A DNA stretch of 64,000 bases from Alphaproteobacteria bacterium. GTDB lineage: Bacteria; Pseudomonadota; Alphaproteobacteria; Caulobacterales; Maricaulaceae. The notes under the pieces were generated by a model, which was given only the letters and a program-made list of their open reading frames with translations, ran no database searches and was not told the DNA's origin. A program made the translations under genes and the position numbers. Numbering within the stretch: position 1 is the stretch's first letter; the number at the start of each line of letters is the position of its first letter. Below, piece by piece: positions 16,990 through 25,347 of the stretch. The stretch lies in assembly GCA_016124205.1 (NCBI GenBank), contig WGOD01000002.1, positions 496,001 to 560,000 of the forward strand, given 5' to 3'.

Positions 16990-17721
16990 ATGCTCTTTCT
17001 TGAAATCGCGGGCCTCGGCCCAGCGCTTTTCGGGGCATCGTTGGCGATGGCGGCACAGGACGGGGACCCCGCCTGTGCCGCTCTCGATTCCTACGTGCCG
17101 CCGCCCGCCGGCATGGAAATCCTGTACGAGACCGTCAATGACGACGGCCGGGCGCTGAGCATCACGACGCTGAACCGGATCGGGGAAAGCGACGGGGCGG
17201 AAACCGAGTGGATCCGGCAGAGCATTTCGTCCTTCGACATGGCCGGGGAGCGCCTTTTCCCGCCGCGTGAACAGCGGTCCGTGGCGGCACTGTTCATGCT
17301 GGATTCCGGTCCGATGGACGGGGATGAAGGCCGCCGCCGCTATGGCTATTCCGACGATCCACTGAAGATGCTGACCGGGCTGGAGCCAGGCGACACCGCG
17401 ACGACCGAACGCGCCGAGACCTCGGCGATGGGCAATCGCACGCGGACGATCCGCGGGCCGTTCATCATCACCTTCGAAGGGTGCGGGACGGTCGACGTCG
17501 ATGGCGCGGAGGAGCCGGTCCGCTTCTACCGCGTGGTCTCCGACTCGCGGTCCTACATGCCGGGCCGCCGGCCCGACCCCGACACGACGGTGACAACCTC
17601 GCGGACGATCGCTCTGTCGACCCGCTTTGGCTGGCCGTTACAGACGGATACCGGCGAATATCTGATCCGTGCGATCAGCCTGACCCTTCCGGGCGAAGAA
17701 GGTGACGCTGGCACCGAATAG
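16990..17721 (+). CDS. Secreted protein, unknown function
   Basis: 243 residues. A signal-like N-terminus (MLFLEIAGLGPALFGASLAMAAQ) is followed by a soluble, acidic, probably beta-rich domain with just two cysteines (DPACAALDSY and FEGCGTVDV) that may pair. No catalytic motif is visible and I do not recognise a family. It sits 47 bp behind the eight-cysteine peptide and 57 bp before the adaptor lipoprotein, all on the same strand, so co-expression with the exporter is likely. Confidence 0.75.
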   Translation: MLFLEIAGLGPALFGASLAMAAQDGDPACAALDSYVPPPAGMEILYETVNDDGRALSITTLNRIGESDGAETEWIRQSISSFDMAGERLFPPREQRSVAALFMLDSGPMDGDEGRRRYGYSDDPLKMLTGLEPGDTATTERAETSAMGNRTRTIRGPFIITFEGCGTVDVDGAEEPVRFYRVVSDSRSYMPGRRPDPDTTVTTSRTIALSTRFGWPLQTDTGEYLIRAISLTLPGEEGDAGTE

Positions 17722-17778
17722 GGTCATAACCGGACGGTGCAAACGCGTACCCGCAATACCGGGTCAGAGCCCTCGCCG

Positions 17779-19035
17779 ATGATGAAACGACTGGCCGCCT
17801 GCTGTCTTGTTCTTGCGCTTGCCGCCGGCTGTTCCGGCGGCTCCGGACCTGACGATGGCCCGAACAGCGACACCCAGATCTTCGAGCGCGCCGGCTACCG
17901 CGTCATTCCGATCACGCGCGGCGACATTGTCGACATCGTTCCGGCGGTGGGAGAGATTCAGGCCGCCGCGGCGGTCGAGGTCGGCGCGGAAGTCAGCGGA
18001 ACGGTGGCTGAAGTCCTCGTCGATTTCGACGAGCCGGTCGAGGCTGGCCAGTTGCTCGCGCGGATCGACCCGGCTCCGTTCGAGGCCGCCCTGCGTCAGG
18101 CGGAAGCCCAGTTGAACATGGCGTCGGCGGATCGCGATTCCGCCTCCGCCGAATACGATTCCCAGAACGCGCAACTGGAGCGGATCCGGACCCTGACGGG
18201 CCGCGGTGCGGGCTCTGCCTCGGCGCTGCAGGACCGGGAGTTCGCCGTGCGCTCGGCGCGCGCCGACCTGGCCCGGGCGCAGGCCAGCGTGGCGCTGGCC
18301 CAAGCCCGCGTCGAGGATGCCGAGTTCGCTCTCGGCCGGACGGAAATCCGCGCGCCGATCGACGGTTTCGTTCTCGAACGCCGGGTCGAGGCCGGTCAGG
18401 TGGTCAACGCGGTGCAGACCGCGCCGACCCTGTTCGTCATCGCCGCCAATCTGACCGAAGTCGTCATCGAGGCCCGCGTGGCGGAGAATGATGTCGGCCG
18501 GATCGAGGAAGGCATGCGCGTCCGCTTCACGGTCGATGCCTATCCGAACGAGTATTTCGAGGGCGAGAGCGGGCCGATCCGCCGCGCGCCGATCCGCACC
18601 GGCCGGCTGGTCAGCTATCCGGTCGAGATCCGCGCCATGGACCCGGGCGAGCGCCTGTTGCCGGGGATGACCGCCTCGGTCGAATTCGTGCACAGCGATG
18701 CGCGCAGCGTGCTGCGCGCGCCGATCGAGACGCTCTACTTCATTCCCGACGACTACGAACCCGAACTGCCTGAAGCCGCCCTGCGGCTGGCGGAAGAACG
18801 CGGCTCGCTGTCGCGGTTCGACACGCCGGAAATGCGCCGCACCTTCCTGGCCAGCATCGAAGTCGGGCTTCTGATTGCGCGCGACCGTGCGCGCATCTTC
18901 GTGCTCGAGTCGGGATCGCCCGAAATGCGCGAGATCAGTGTCGGCATCCAGGATCTCGATTTCTTCGAGATCGCGGACGGCGAGGTCGAGGAGGGCGATC
19001 TGATCATAGTCGGCCCGGCTGATGACGGACGGTGA
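17779..19035 (+). CDS. MacA-type periplasmic adaptor, lipoprotein form
   Basis: About 418 residues from the ATG at 17779 (a second ATG follows directly). The N-terminus is a lipoprotein signal with lipobox LAAGC, so it is anchored by lipid rather than by a TM helix as in the adaptor at 3664. The lipoyl halves are VEVGAEVSGTVAEVLVDFDEPVEAG and RAPIDGFVLERRVEAGQVV, separated by a coiled-coil hairpin (about 110-180). A barrel and membrane-proximal domain follow, and a ~60-residue insert (PDDYEPELPEAALRLAEERG onward) precedes the end. The 3' end overlaps the ATPase gene by 14 bp. Confidence 0.92.
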   Translation: MMKRLAACCLVLALAAGCSGGSGPDDGPNSDTQIFERAGYRVIPITRGDIVDIVPAVGEIQAAAAVEVGAEVSGTVAEVLVDFDEPVEAGQLLARIDPAPFEAALRQAEAQLNMASADRDSASAEYDSQNAQLERIRTLTGRGAGSASALQDREFAVRSARADLARAQASVALAQARVEDAEFALGRTEIRAPIDGFVLERRVEAGQVVNAVQTAPTLFVIAANLTEVVIEARVAENDVGRIEEGMRVRFTVDAYPNEYFEGESGPIRRAPIRTGRLVSYPVEIRAMDPGERLLPGMTASVEFVHSDARSVLRAPIETLYFIPDDYEPELPEAALRLAEERGSLSRFDTPEMRRTFLASIEVGLLIARDRARIFVLESGSPEMREISVGIQDLDFFEIADGEVEEGDLIIVGPADDGR

Positions 19036-19726
19036 TCGGCCCGTGCGATTGAAGGTCGCCGGTGTCAGCCGCCGGTACAAGCGCAGCGGGGGCAGCGACG
19101 TGGTCGCGCTCGATTCGGCCGATTTCGAAGCCCGCGCCGGGGAGCTGGTCCTGATCATGGGGCCCTCCGGGTCCGGCAAGTCGACCCTGCTGGCCATACT
19201 CGGCCTGCTCGATCCGCCCGATGGCGGTCAGGTCCTGCTCAATGGGGACGACGTCACAAAGGCAAGCGAGGACGACCGGGCCCGGCTGCGGCGCGCGCAT
19301 CTCGGCTTCCTGTTCCAGGACGCCGGCCTGATCGACCGCAAGCCGATCCTCGACAACACCGCCCTGCCCCTGATCTATCGCGGCGTGCCGCGCCGGGAGC
19401 GCGAGAACCGGGCGCAGGCCGCGCTCGAAGCCGTCGGCCTGGCCGACCGGATGCATCACGCGCCGGGCGAGCTTTCCGGCGGGGAACGCCAGCGTGCCGG
19501 GCTGGCCCGCGCCATCGTCTGCGATCCCGACATCCTCATTTGCGACGAACCGACCGCGGCGCTCGATGCCGCGACGGCACAGGATGTCGCCCGCCGGATC
19601 GGCGAGATGAAGGAGCGCGGCGCTTCGGTGATCCTGGCGACGCATGACCGGGATCTGATGCCGCTCGCCGACCGGATCTACGAGATGCGCCATGGCCGCA
19701 TCACCGAGACGGGGGCGGCACGATGA
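19022..19726 (+). CDS. MacB/LolD-type ABC transporter ATP-binding protein (second system)
   Basis: 234 residues. Walker A is GPSGSGKST, the Q-loop region FLFQDAGLIDRKPI, the signature LSGGERQRAGLARA, Walker B ILICDEPTAALD and the H-loop ATHD. It belongs to the LolD/MacB branch. It starts inside the adaptor gene and its stop overlaps the permease start (ATGA), so adaptor, ATPase and permease are translated as one unit. Note the residue change at the Q-loop exit compared with the ATPase at 4753; the two systems are not recent duplicates. Confidence 0.95.
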   Translation: MTDGDRPVRLKVAGVSRRYKRSGGSDVVALDSADFEARAGELVLIMGPSGSGKSTLLAILGLLDPPDGGQVLLNGDDVTKASEDDRARLRRAHLGFLFQDAGLIDRKPILDNTALPLIYRGVPRRERENRAQAALEAVGLADRMHHAPGELSGGERQRAGLARAIVCDPDILICDEPTAALDAATAQDVARRIGEMKERGASVILATHDRDLMPLADRIYEMRHGRITETGAAR

Positions 19727-20931
19727 AGCCCGGCGACGTCTTCCGCGAAGCGATCTGGGGGCTGGCGAGCCGCCCGGCGCGAACATCCGCCACCCTGATC
19801 GCGCTGGCGATCTCGGTCGCGACCGTGGCGCTGGTCGCCGGCGTGCTCAGCGGCTTCGAACGCCGGATCGAGCAGATGTCGTTCGGCGCCTATGGCCGAT
19901 CGCTGGTGATCCGCGAGAATTTCTTTGTCGAAGACCGGGTCGGGTCGCCGCGCCTGTCCGATATCGAACGGCTGCGTCAGGCGGTGCCGGGCGTGGAAAG
20001 CGCGGCGGCGTGGCGCATTCTCTATGGCGCGGAAGTCGATACGCCCGGAGAGCACGGGCAGACCGAAGTCTATGGCGTCTATGGCGACTTCCGGCGCGAG
20101 GCGAGCGCGCCGCTGGCCGCCGGACGCCACATCACGGACGATGAAGCCAACACGTCGCGGCGAATCTGCGTACTGGGGGATTATGCCGCGCGGCGCTTCT
20201 TCCCCGACGAGGTGGCGGTCGGCCGGCCGATCCGGATCAATGGCGTGTCCTGCGAGGTGATCGGCGTGCTCGGCGAACCGCAGAACCGGATCGCGGAACG
20301 CTATGCCGGCGCGATCCTGACCACGTTCGGCGCGGCCTCGCGCTATTTCACCTACACCACGGTCATGGCCCCGGACGAGGCCACCCAGCTGACGCTGATC
20401 CTGAATGACGGACGCTATCTGTCCCGGGCCGAAATGTGGGCGGACCGCACGCTGCGCCGGCGCTACGGCGTGCCCTATTCGCAGGCCTCGCCTTTCCTTT
20501 ATGCCGACCCGACCGCTTCGGTACGCAGCCTGCGCCAGCAGCGCGAACTGGTCGCGCGGCTGCTTTTCGTGATCGCGGGTGTCGGCCTGATCTCTGGCCT
20601 GATCGGCTATGGCTCCGCGGTGGCGGCGGCGGCATCGGAACGCCGCCGGGAAGTCGCGCTGCGGCGCACGCTCGGCGCATCGAAGTCCGACATCATCCTG
20701 CAATTCCTGACCGAGAACGCCGTGCTGGGCGTGCTCGGCGGCGCGCTCGGCGGCGTGCTGGCGCTGGCGATCGGCGTGGCGGCATCACGCGCCTGGAGCT
20801 GGCCGATCAGTTTCGAGCCGTCCGTATTCGGCGCCAGCGCACTGATCGGTCTCGTCTGTGGTCTGGTGTTCGGTGCCTTGCCAGCCCGGCGCGCAGCCTC
20901 GGCCCCGCCCGCGGGCGCGGTCAGGACGTAA
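19723..20931 (+). CDS. FtsX/MacB-type ABC transporter permease (second system)
   Basis: 402 residues. MacB topology: one N-terminal TM (ATLIALAISVATVALVAGVL), a periplasmic domain of ~240 residues, and three C-terminal TMs with the coupling segment SERRREVALRRTLGASKSDI. Only one permease follows this ATPase, so the transporter is probably a homodimer, as in E. coli MacB. Periplasmic cysteines are at RRICVLGDYAA and INGVSCEVIG. Its last 11 bp overlap the end of the convergent HNH nuclease gene. Confidence 0.93.
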   Translation: MKPGDVFREAIWGLASRPARTSATLIALAISVATVALVAGVLSGFERRIEQMSFGAYGRSLVIRENFFVEDRVGSPRLSDIERLRQAVPGVESAAAWRILYGAEVDTPGEHGQTEVYGVYGDFRREASAPLAAGRHITDDEANTSRRICVLGDYAARRFFPDEVAVGRPIRINGVSCEVIGVLGEPQNRIAERYAGAILTTFGAASRYFTYTTVMAPDEATQLTLILNDGRYLSRAEMWADRTLRRRYGVPYSQASPFLYADPTASVRSLRQQRELVARLLFVIAGVGLISGLIGYGSAVAAAASERRREVALRRTLGASKSDIILQFLTENAVLGVLGGALGGVLALAIGVAASRAWSWPISFEPSVFGASALIGLVCGLVFGALPARRAASAPPAGAVRT

Positions 20932-21487
20932 GCTCGACGTCCCAGTAGAGGAAGTCGAGCCAGCTCTGATGCAGGTATTTCGGCGGGAAGCGTCGCCCCT
21001 GCGCCTGCAGCTGGTGCATGGTCGGACGCATGGCGAGATGCGAGGCCACCATCCCGACCTCGGCCGGTGTGCGATTGCCCTTCTTCAGATTGCAGGGCGC
21101 ACAGGCCGCGACGATGTTCTCCCACGACGTCTCACCGCCGCGCGAGCGCGGGATGACGTGGTCGAAGGTCAGGTTGTGGACGTCGTCCGCACCGCAATAG
21201 ACGCATTTGAAGCCGTCGCGCAGCCAGACGTTATAGCGGGTGAAGGCCGGGAAACGGTTCTGCGGCACGAATTCGCGCAGCGCCACCACCGAAGGAACCT
21301 GCATCGTCAGGGACGGGCTGTGGACGCATTCATTGTAGCTGGAGACCACATCGACACGGTCGAGGAAGACGTTCTTCACCGCCTCCTGCCACGGCCAGGT
21401 CGACAGGGGCCAATAGGACAGCGGCTGATAGTCGGCGTTCAGAACCAGACAGGGCCAGCCCTGCGGTGCCTTATCGAGCACTTGCAT
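20921..21487 (-). CDS. HNH endonuclease family protein
   Basis: 188 residues from the ATG at 21487, chosen because GGAGG lies 5 nt before it. The HNH fold is complete: CVYC at 95-98, LTFDHVIPRSRGG with Asp109-His110, NIVAACAPCN (C129, C132) and KKGNRTPAEVGM. The N-terminal WPCLVLNADYQPLSYWPLS is typical of a very widespread single-copy bacterial family of unknown role, not of restriction enzymes or homing nucleases. It stands alone and is convergent with the exporter. Confidence 0.93.
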   Translation of the reverse strand: MQVLDKAPQGWPCLVLNADYQPLSYWPLSTWPWQEAVKNVFLDRVDVVSSYNECVHSPSLTMQVPSVVALREFVPQNRFPAFTRYNVWLRDGFKCVYCGADDVHNLTFDHVIPRSRGGETSWENIVAACAPCNLKKGNRTPAEVGMVASHLAMRPTMHQLQAQGRRFPPKYLHQSWLDFLYWDVELTS

Positions 21488-21664
21488 CGCGGCCTCCGTT
21501 GCCGGCCGCACCGGTCAGTAACCGGTCAGGTCTTGAGAGCGTACTGAAAACGCGCCTCCCGAAGGTTCGGGCCGGGCTGAAGATACGGCATCGCCATACC
21601 CGGCCGTCCGATCCATGACAGAAGATATAGTCCTGTTCGCGTGACGCGCCTATGACAAGCGCTG

Positions 21665-22354
21665 TCAGACCCCAGATATTGTGGTCTGACCGTAGCGTCC
21701 GGACAACACCTTGCGCAGGAAGTGAGCGCCCAGCTCCATCCCGTCGGGGCCGATTCCATGCGGAATTCCCGGCGAGATATGCCATTGCGCGCCGTGCCCG
21801 GCCTCGACCAGCCCCTCGCAGGCGTCGAACATGAAGCCTAGCGGCAGGACCTGATCCTGATCGCCGTGAATCAGCATGACGGGCGGTTTCGAGGCGATCT
21901 CGCCCTTCAGCCCCTCGCGCCCGGCCAGCGCGCCGGAAAAGCCGAGAATGCCGGCGAAGGGCTGTTCCTGCCGGAGGCCGACATGCAGCGCCATCATCGT
22001 GCCTTGCGAGAAGCCGACGAGCGCGACGTCCGACGGGCCGAGGCCATAGCGCTTCATCTCGCCCTCGATGAAGGACTGCAGGACCGGGGCAGCCTGCTTC
22101 GTGCCGCGCTCGGTCTCCGACGGATCGAGCCGGGTCAGCGGGAACCACTGATAACCGCCGGGCGCGCCGGGCACGGATTCGGGAGCGTTGGGCGAGACGA
22201 ATTGCACGTCGGGCAGTTCGCGCGCCCAGGGACCGGCCAGACCGATCAGGTCCTCGCCATTCGCGCCATAGCCGTGAAGGAAGATCACCAGCTTTTTCGG
22301 GCGGCCGCCGGAAGCGGGCGGCTGGCGGGGTCCGTCGATCAGCATCATGTCCAT
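21665..22354 (-). CDS. Phospholipase/carboxylesterase family alpha/beta hydrolase
   Basis: 229 residues. The strand after residue 20 leads to LHGYGANGEDLIGL (oxyanion region), the nucleophile elbow is GFSQGTMMAL, the catalytic Asp is in HGDQDQVLP and the catalytic His in ISPGIPHGIGPDG. This is the acyl-protein thioesterase/YpfH-like carboxylesterase family of small cytoplasmic esterases. The gene is divergent from gluQ with a short, shared promoter region. Confidence 0.92.
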   Translation of the reverse strand: MDMMLIDGPRQPPASGGRPKKLVIFLHGYGANGEDLIGLAGPWARELPDVQFVSPNAPESVPGAPGGYQWFPLTRLDPSETERGTKQAAPVLQSFIEGEMKRYGLGPSDVALVGFSQGTMMALHVGLRQEQPFAGILGFSGALAGREGLKGEIASKPPVMLIHGDQDQVLPLGFMFDACEGLVEAGHGAQWHISPGIPHGIGPDGMELGAHFLRKVLSGRYGQTTISGV

Positions 22355-22437
22355 TCGTCTCCGGCGTTTCGCGTCGGCGGACTATAGTCACGCAAGTCGG
22401 CTCTTGAAGCCCCGGCCCGGGCGCGCGATGCAGTGGC

Positions 22438-23307
22438 ATGGCTTTCGTCACGCGTTTCGCGCCCTCCCCCACCGGCTATCTGCATCTCGGTCACGCCTAT
22501 TCGGCGATGACGGCGTGGCGCGCGGCGCGGGAGGCGGGCGGGCGTTTTCTGCTCCGCATCGAGGATATCGATCGGACGCGCTGCAAGCCGGAGTTCGAGA
22601 CGGCGATCCTCGAAGACCTCGACTGGCTGGGCATCACCCATGACGGCGAGGTGCGCCGGCAGAGCGAGCATTTCCCGGAATACGCCGCCACCCTCGACCG
22701 GTTGCGCGCAGACGGGCTCGTCTATCGCTGCTTCAAGACCCGCAAGGAGATCATGGAGGAGATCGAGCGCGCGCCGCACCATCCCGGCGAAGGCCCCGAC
22801 GGCGTGATCTATGCCGGGCCGGACGAACCGCTGAGCGCCGACGAAGAGGCCGCGCGGCTGGCTGCGGGCGAGCCCTATGCCTGGCGGCTGTCGCTCGGCG
22901 CCTGCCGTGAACGGCTCGGCGCGGACTGGGGCGGGCTGAGCTTCACCGAAGAAGGCAAGGGCCCCAACGGCGAGACCGGCAAGATTCCGATCCGCCCGGA
23001 CCTGCTCGGCGACGTGATCCTGGCGCGCAAGGATGTCGGGACCAGCTATCACATGGCAGTCGTGCACGACGACGCGCTGCAGGGCGTGACGCATGTGATC
23101 CGCGGGCAGGACCTCTATCACGCGACGCATCTGCACCGCCTGCTCATCCACCTCCTTGGCCTGCCGGTCCCGGTCTGGCGGCATCATGGTCTTCTGACCG
23201 GGCCGGACGGCAAGCGCTTCGCCAAGCGCGACAAGTCGGCAACGCTGAAGTCGATGCGCGAGGCGGGGGTCTCGGCTGACGATATCCGGGCGCGATTGGC
23301 CGACTGA
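22438..23307 (+). CDS. gluQ: Glutamyl-Q tRNA(Asp) synthetase
   Basis: 289 residues, the length of a truncated glutamyl-tRNA synthetase without the anticodon-binding domain. It attaches glutamate to queuosine in the tRNA-Asp anticodon. RFAPSPTGYLHLGHAY holds the HxGH motif (16-19), RIEDIDRTR follows, and the KMSKS equivalent is KRFAKRDKSATL. The zinc site of the E. coli enzyme (C-x-C ... Y-x3-C) is not conserved: only YRCFKTRKEI, with a single cysteine, remains. The role assignment follows domain architecture. Confidence 0.93.
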   Translation: MAFVTRFAPSPTGYLHLGHAYSAMTAWRAAREAGGRFLLRIEDIDRTRCKPEFETAILEDLDWLGITHDGEVRRQSEHFPEYAATLDRLRADGLVYRCFKTRKEIMEEIERAPHHPGEGPDGVIYAGPDEPLSADEEAARLAAGEPYAWRLSLGACRERLGADWGGLSFTEEGKGPNGETGKIPIRPDLLGDVILARKDVGTSYHMAVVHDDALQGVTHVIRGQDLYHATHLHRLLIHLLGLPVPVWRHHGLLTGPDGKRFAKRDKSATLKSMREAGVSADDIRARLAD

Positions 23308-23371
23308 TGGCAGGCCCCGTGCATCCGCAAGCGGCCGAGCACGCATCTTTCACGAAACGACGGAGATGCCG

Positions 23372-24274
23372 ATGCCTGCCCTGCGCACCCTCATTCCTCT
23401 CGCCCTGTGCCTGACCTCCGCCCTGGCCGAAGCCCGGACGGACCCCCTGACGCCCGGACTCAGCCTGACCGACGCCATGCCGCGACTGGAGGAGGCCTGT
23501 CAGGCGCAACAGCGATTTGACGTCAGCCCGACGGCCTTTCCGAATGCCGAAACCACAGAGACGCACATCCTGTGTCGCGGCTACACCTTGCCGGACGGCA
23601 GGGCAGCCGGCGATGCCGTGATGACGTTTGCCGACGGGTCGCTCGTCGCCATCGAGACCCGGGGTGCCGTCGAGGCCATGCGGCCCGAGGCCGACCCCGT
23701 CGCCGAGATCGACGGCTTCGAGGTCTTCATGCCCGACATGGTGGTAACGCACGCCGCGACCGGACAGGCCTTCGCAATTGCTGATCTTGAACTCGCCTGG
23801 ATGCCGCTCGGCTGGGACAATCCGGTCTGGCGAAACGAAAGTCCGGAGGTGGCTGTCGCGCCCTTCACGGTGCCGGAAATCATCCGCTTCGGGTCGGATG
23901 TCGCAGCGATGGAGGTCGAAGCCGGGCATGCCTGCACGTTCGCCGTATTGCGCGACATCGACGAGGCGTGGCTGCTCACCGAACCGGAGCGTCAGCAGCA
24001 GCTCGATTGCGTCGGCCCGGTCGTGGCGGGCTATCCGCGCAAGCTGGAGCTCGTCTTCGGCGACGGGCAGCTGGAACAGGTCTGGCTGCTGCTCGGACCG
24101 GCAGACGTGCCCCGGTTACGCGACCTGCTGGTCGCGCGCTACGGCCCGCCCGTCCATGTCGACGCGACCTACGAGGTCTTCGACGACTGGCACGTCGCCC
24201 TACGCAAGGACCGGCCGGAACTTCTCTTCGGTTCCGACCGGCTCGCTTCCATCTGGCGAAGCGAAGGCCTGTAA
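23372..24274 (+). CDS. Secreted protein, unknown function
   Basis: 300 residues from the ATG at 23372, which has GGAG 6 nt upstream; an ATG two codons earlier would touch that site. Residues 1-20 are a Sec signal peptide (LIPLALCLTSALAEA). The mature part has two similar-looking halves built round single cysteines and short charged strands (LPDGRAAGDAVMTFADGSLVAIETRG, later YPRKLELVFGDGQLEQVWLLL), suggesting a duplicated beta-rich domain. Four cysteines remain after cleavage (EEACQAQ, HILCRGY, HACTFAV, QLDCVGP). I do not recognise a family. Confidence 0.75.
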   Translation: MPALRTLIPLALCLTSALAEARTDPLTPGLSLTDAMPRLEEACQAQQRFDVSPTAFPNAETTETHILCRGYTLPDGRAAGDAVMTFADGSLVAIETRGAVEAMRPEADPVAEIDGFEVFMPDMVVTHAATGQAFAIADLELAWMPLGWDNPVWRNESPEVAVAPFTVPEIIRFGSDVAAMEVEAGHACTFAVLRDIDEAWLLTEPERQQQLDCVGPVVAGYPRKLELVFGDGQLEQVWLLLGPADVPRLRDLLVARYGPPVHVDATYEVFDDWHVALRKDRPELLFGSDRLASIWRSEGL

Positions 24275-24396
24275 CCCCTTCACGCAACGGGCCTCGGGAT
24301 TGAAACGCCCGCCGCGCCGGCCATGCCTGGCCCGGAGTGTCGTGATGCGGAAAGACGTGCTGACGCGGCTCGGCTTCCGGGATTAGGCTCCGCCCC

Positions 24397-25338
24397 ATGG
24401 GGGATTCGACCGATCATCTGACGCCGCGGCAGATCGCCATCGGGACCATCGTGCTGATCGTCGGCGCGATCGGCATCGGCATGGCCGCGCCGCTGGTGAA
24501 GCTGTCGGCAATGGAGCCGACGGCGGTGGCCTTCTGGCGCATGGCGCTCGCCATCCCCGCCGTGCTGATCTGGGCCGGGATCGACCGCAATCCGAGACCG
24601 CAGGCGGCACCGCCGGGCTGGCGGAAATATCTCTATCTCGCTTTGCCGGGACTCCTCTTCGCCGGCGATCTCGCCTTCTGGCATTCGGGTATCAAGATCA
24701 CGACGGTCGCCAACGCGACCTTCCTCGCCAATCTCCAGCCGGTCTTCGTGGTGCTGGCGAGCTGGCTGATCTTCCGCGACCGTCCGACCCGCGCCTTCCT
24801 GATCGCCGCCGCCGTGGCGGTGACGGGGGCGGGCCTCCTGTCCGCCGCGAACATCTCGATCGCGCCGGAGCGGCTTCCCGGCGACGCGCTCTCACTGATC
24901 ACGGCGGTCTGGTATGCGGGCTATATCCTCGCCGTACGGCGGGCGCGGGCCTTTGCCTCGACCGGCATGGTCATCCTGTGGACCAGCCTCGCCTCGGCGC
25001 CCGTCCTGCTGATCGTGGCGTTCGGCATGGGGGAGAGCCTGATGCCGCCCTCGGGAATTGAGTGGCTGATCCTGATCGGCCTGGCGCTCGGCGTGCAGAT
25101 CGGCGGACAGGGCAGCGTCGCCTTCGGCCTCGGGCGCGTGCCCGCGCCGGTCGCCTCGATCATCATCCTGATCCAGCCCGTCGTGTCTGCGATTGCGGGC
25201 TGGGTGATGTTCGGCGAGGCGCTGGTCGCGATCCAGTTCCTCGGCGCGGGCCTCGTCCTGACCGGAGTATGGCTGGCGCAGCGCCGCGCGAAGCCTGCGG
25301 CAACTCCGCCCTTTGCGAAGCCGGGGCCGGAGGCGTAG
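24397..25338 (+). CDS. EamA/DMT-superfamily transporter
   Basis: 313 residues with about ten TM helices in two EamA repeats. The first repeat has GIGMAAPLVKLSAMEPTAVAFWR and FWHSGIKITTVANATFLANLQPVFV; the second has VRRARAFASTGMVILWTS and FGLGRVPAPVASIIILIQPVVSAIAGW. Family members are drug/metabolite exporters; substrate not predictable. It ends 9 bp before the Rieske oxygenase start, so the two are probably one transcript. Confidence 0.93.
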   Translation: MGDSTDHLTPRQIAIGTIVLIVGAIGIGMAAPLVKLSAMEPTAVAFWRMALAIPAVLIWAGIDRNPRPQAAPPGWRKYLYLALPGLLFAGDLAFWHSGIKITTVANATFLANLQPVFVVLASWLIFRDRPTRAFLIAAAVAVTGAGLLSAANISIAPERLPGDALSLITAVWYAGYILAVRRARAFASTGMVILWTSLASAPVLLIVAFGMGESLMPPSGIEWLILIGLALGVQIGGQGSVAFGLGRVPAPVASIIILIQPVVSAIAGWVMFGEALVAIQFLGAGLVLTGVWLAQRRAKPAATPPFAKPGPEA

Positions 25339-25347
25339 AAGGCGGGG

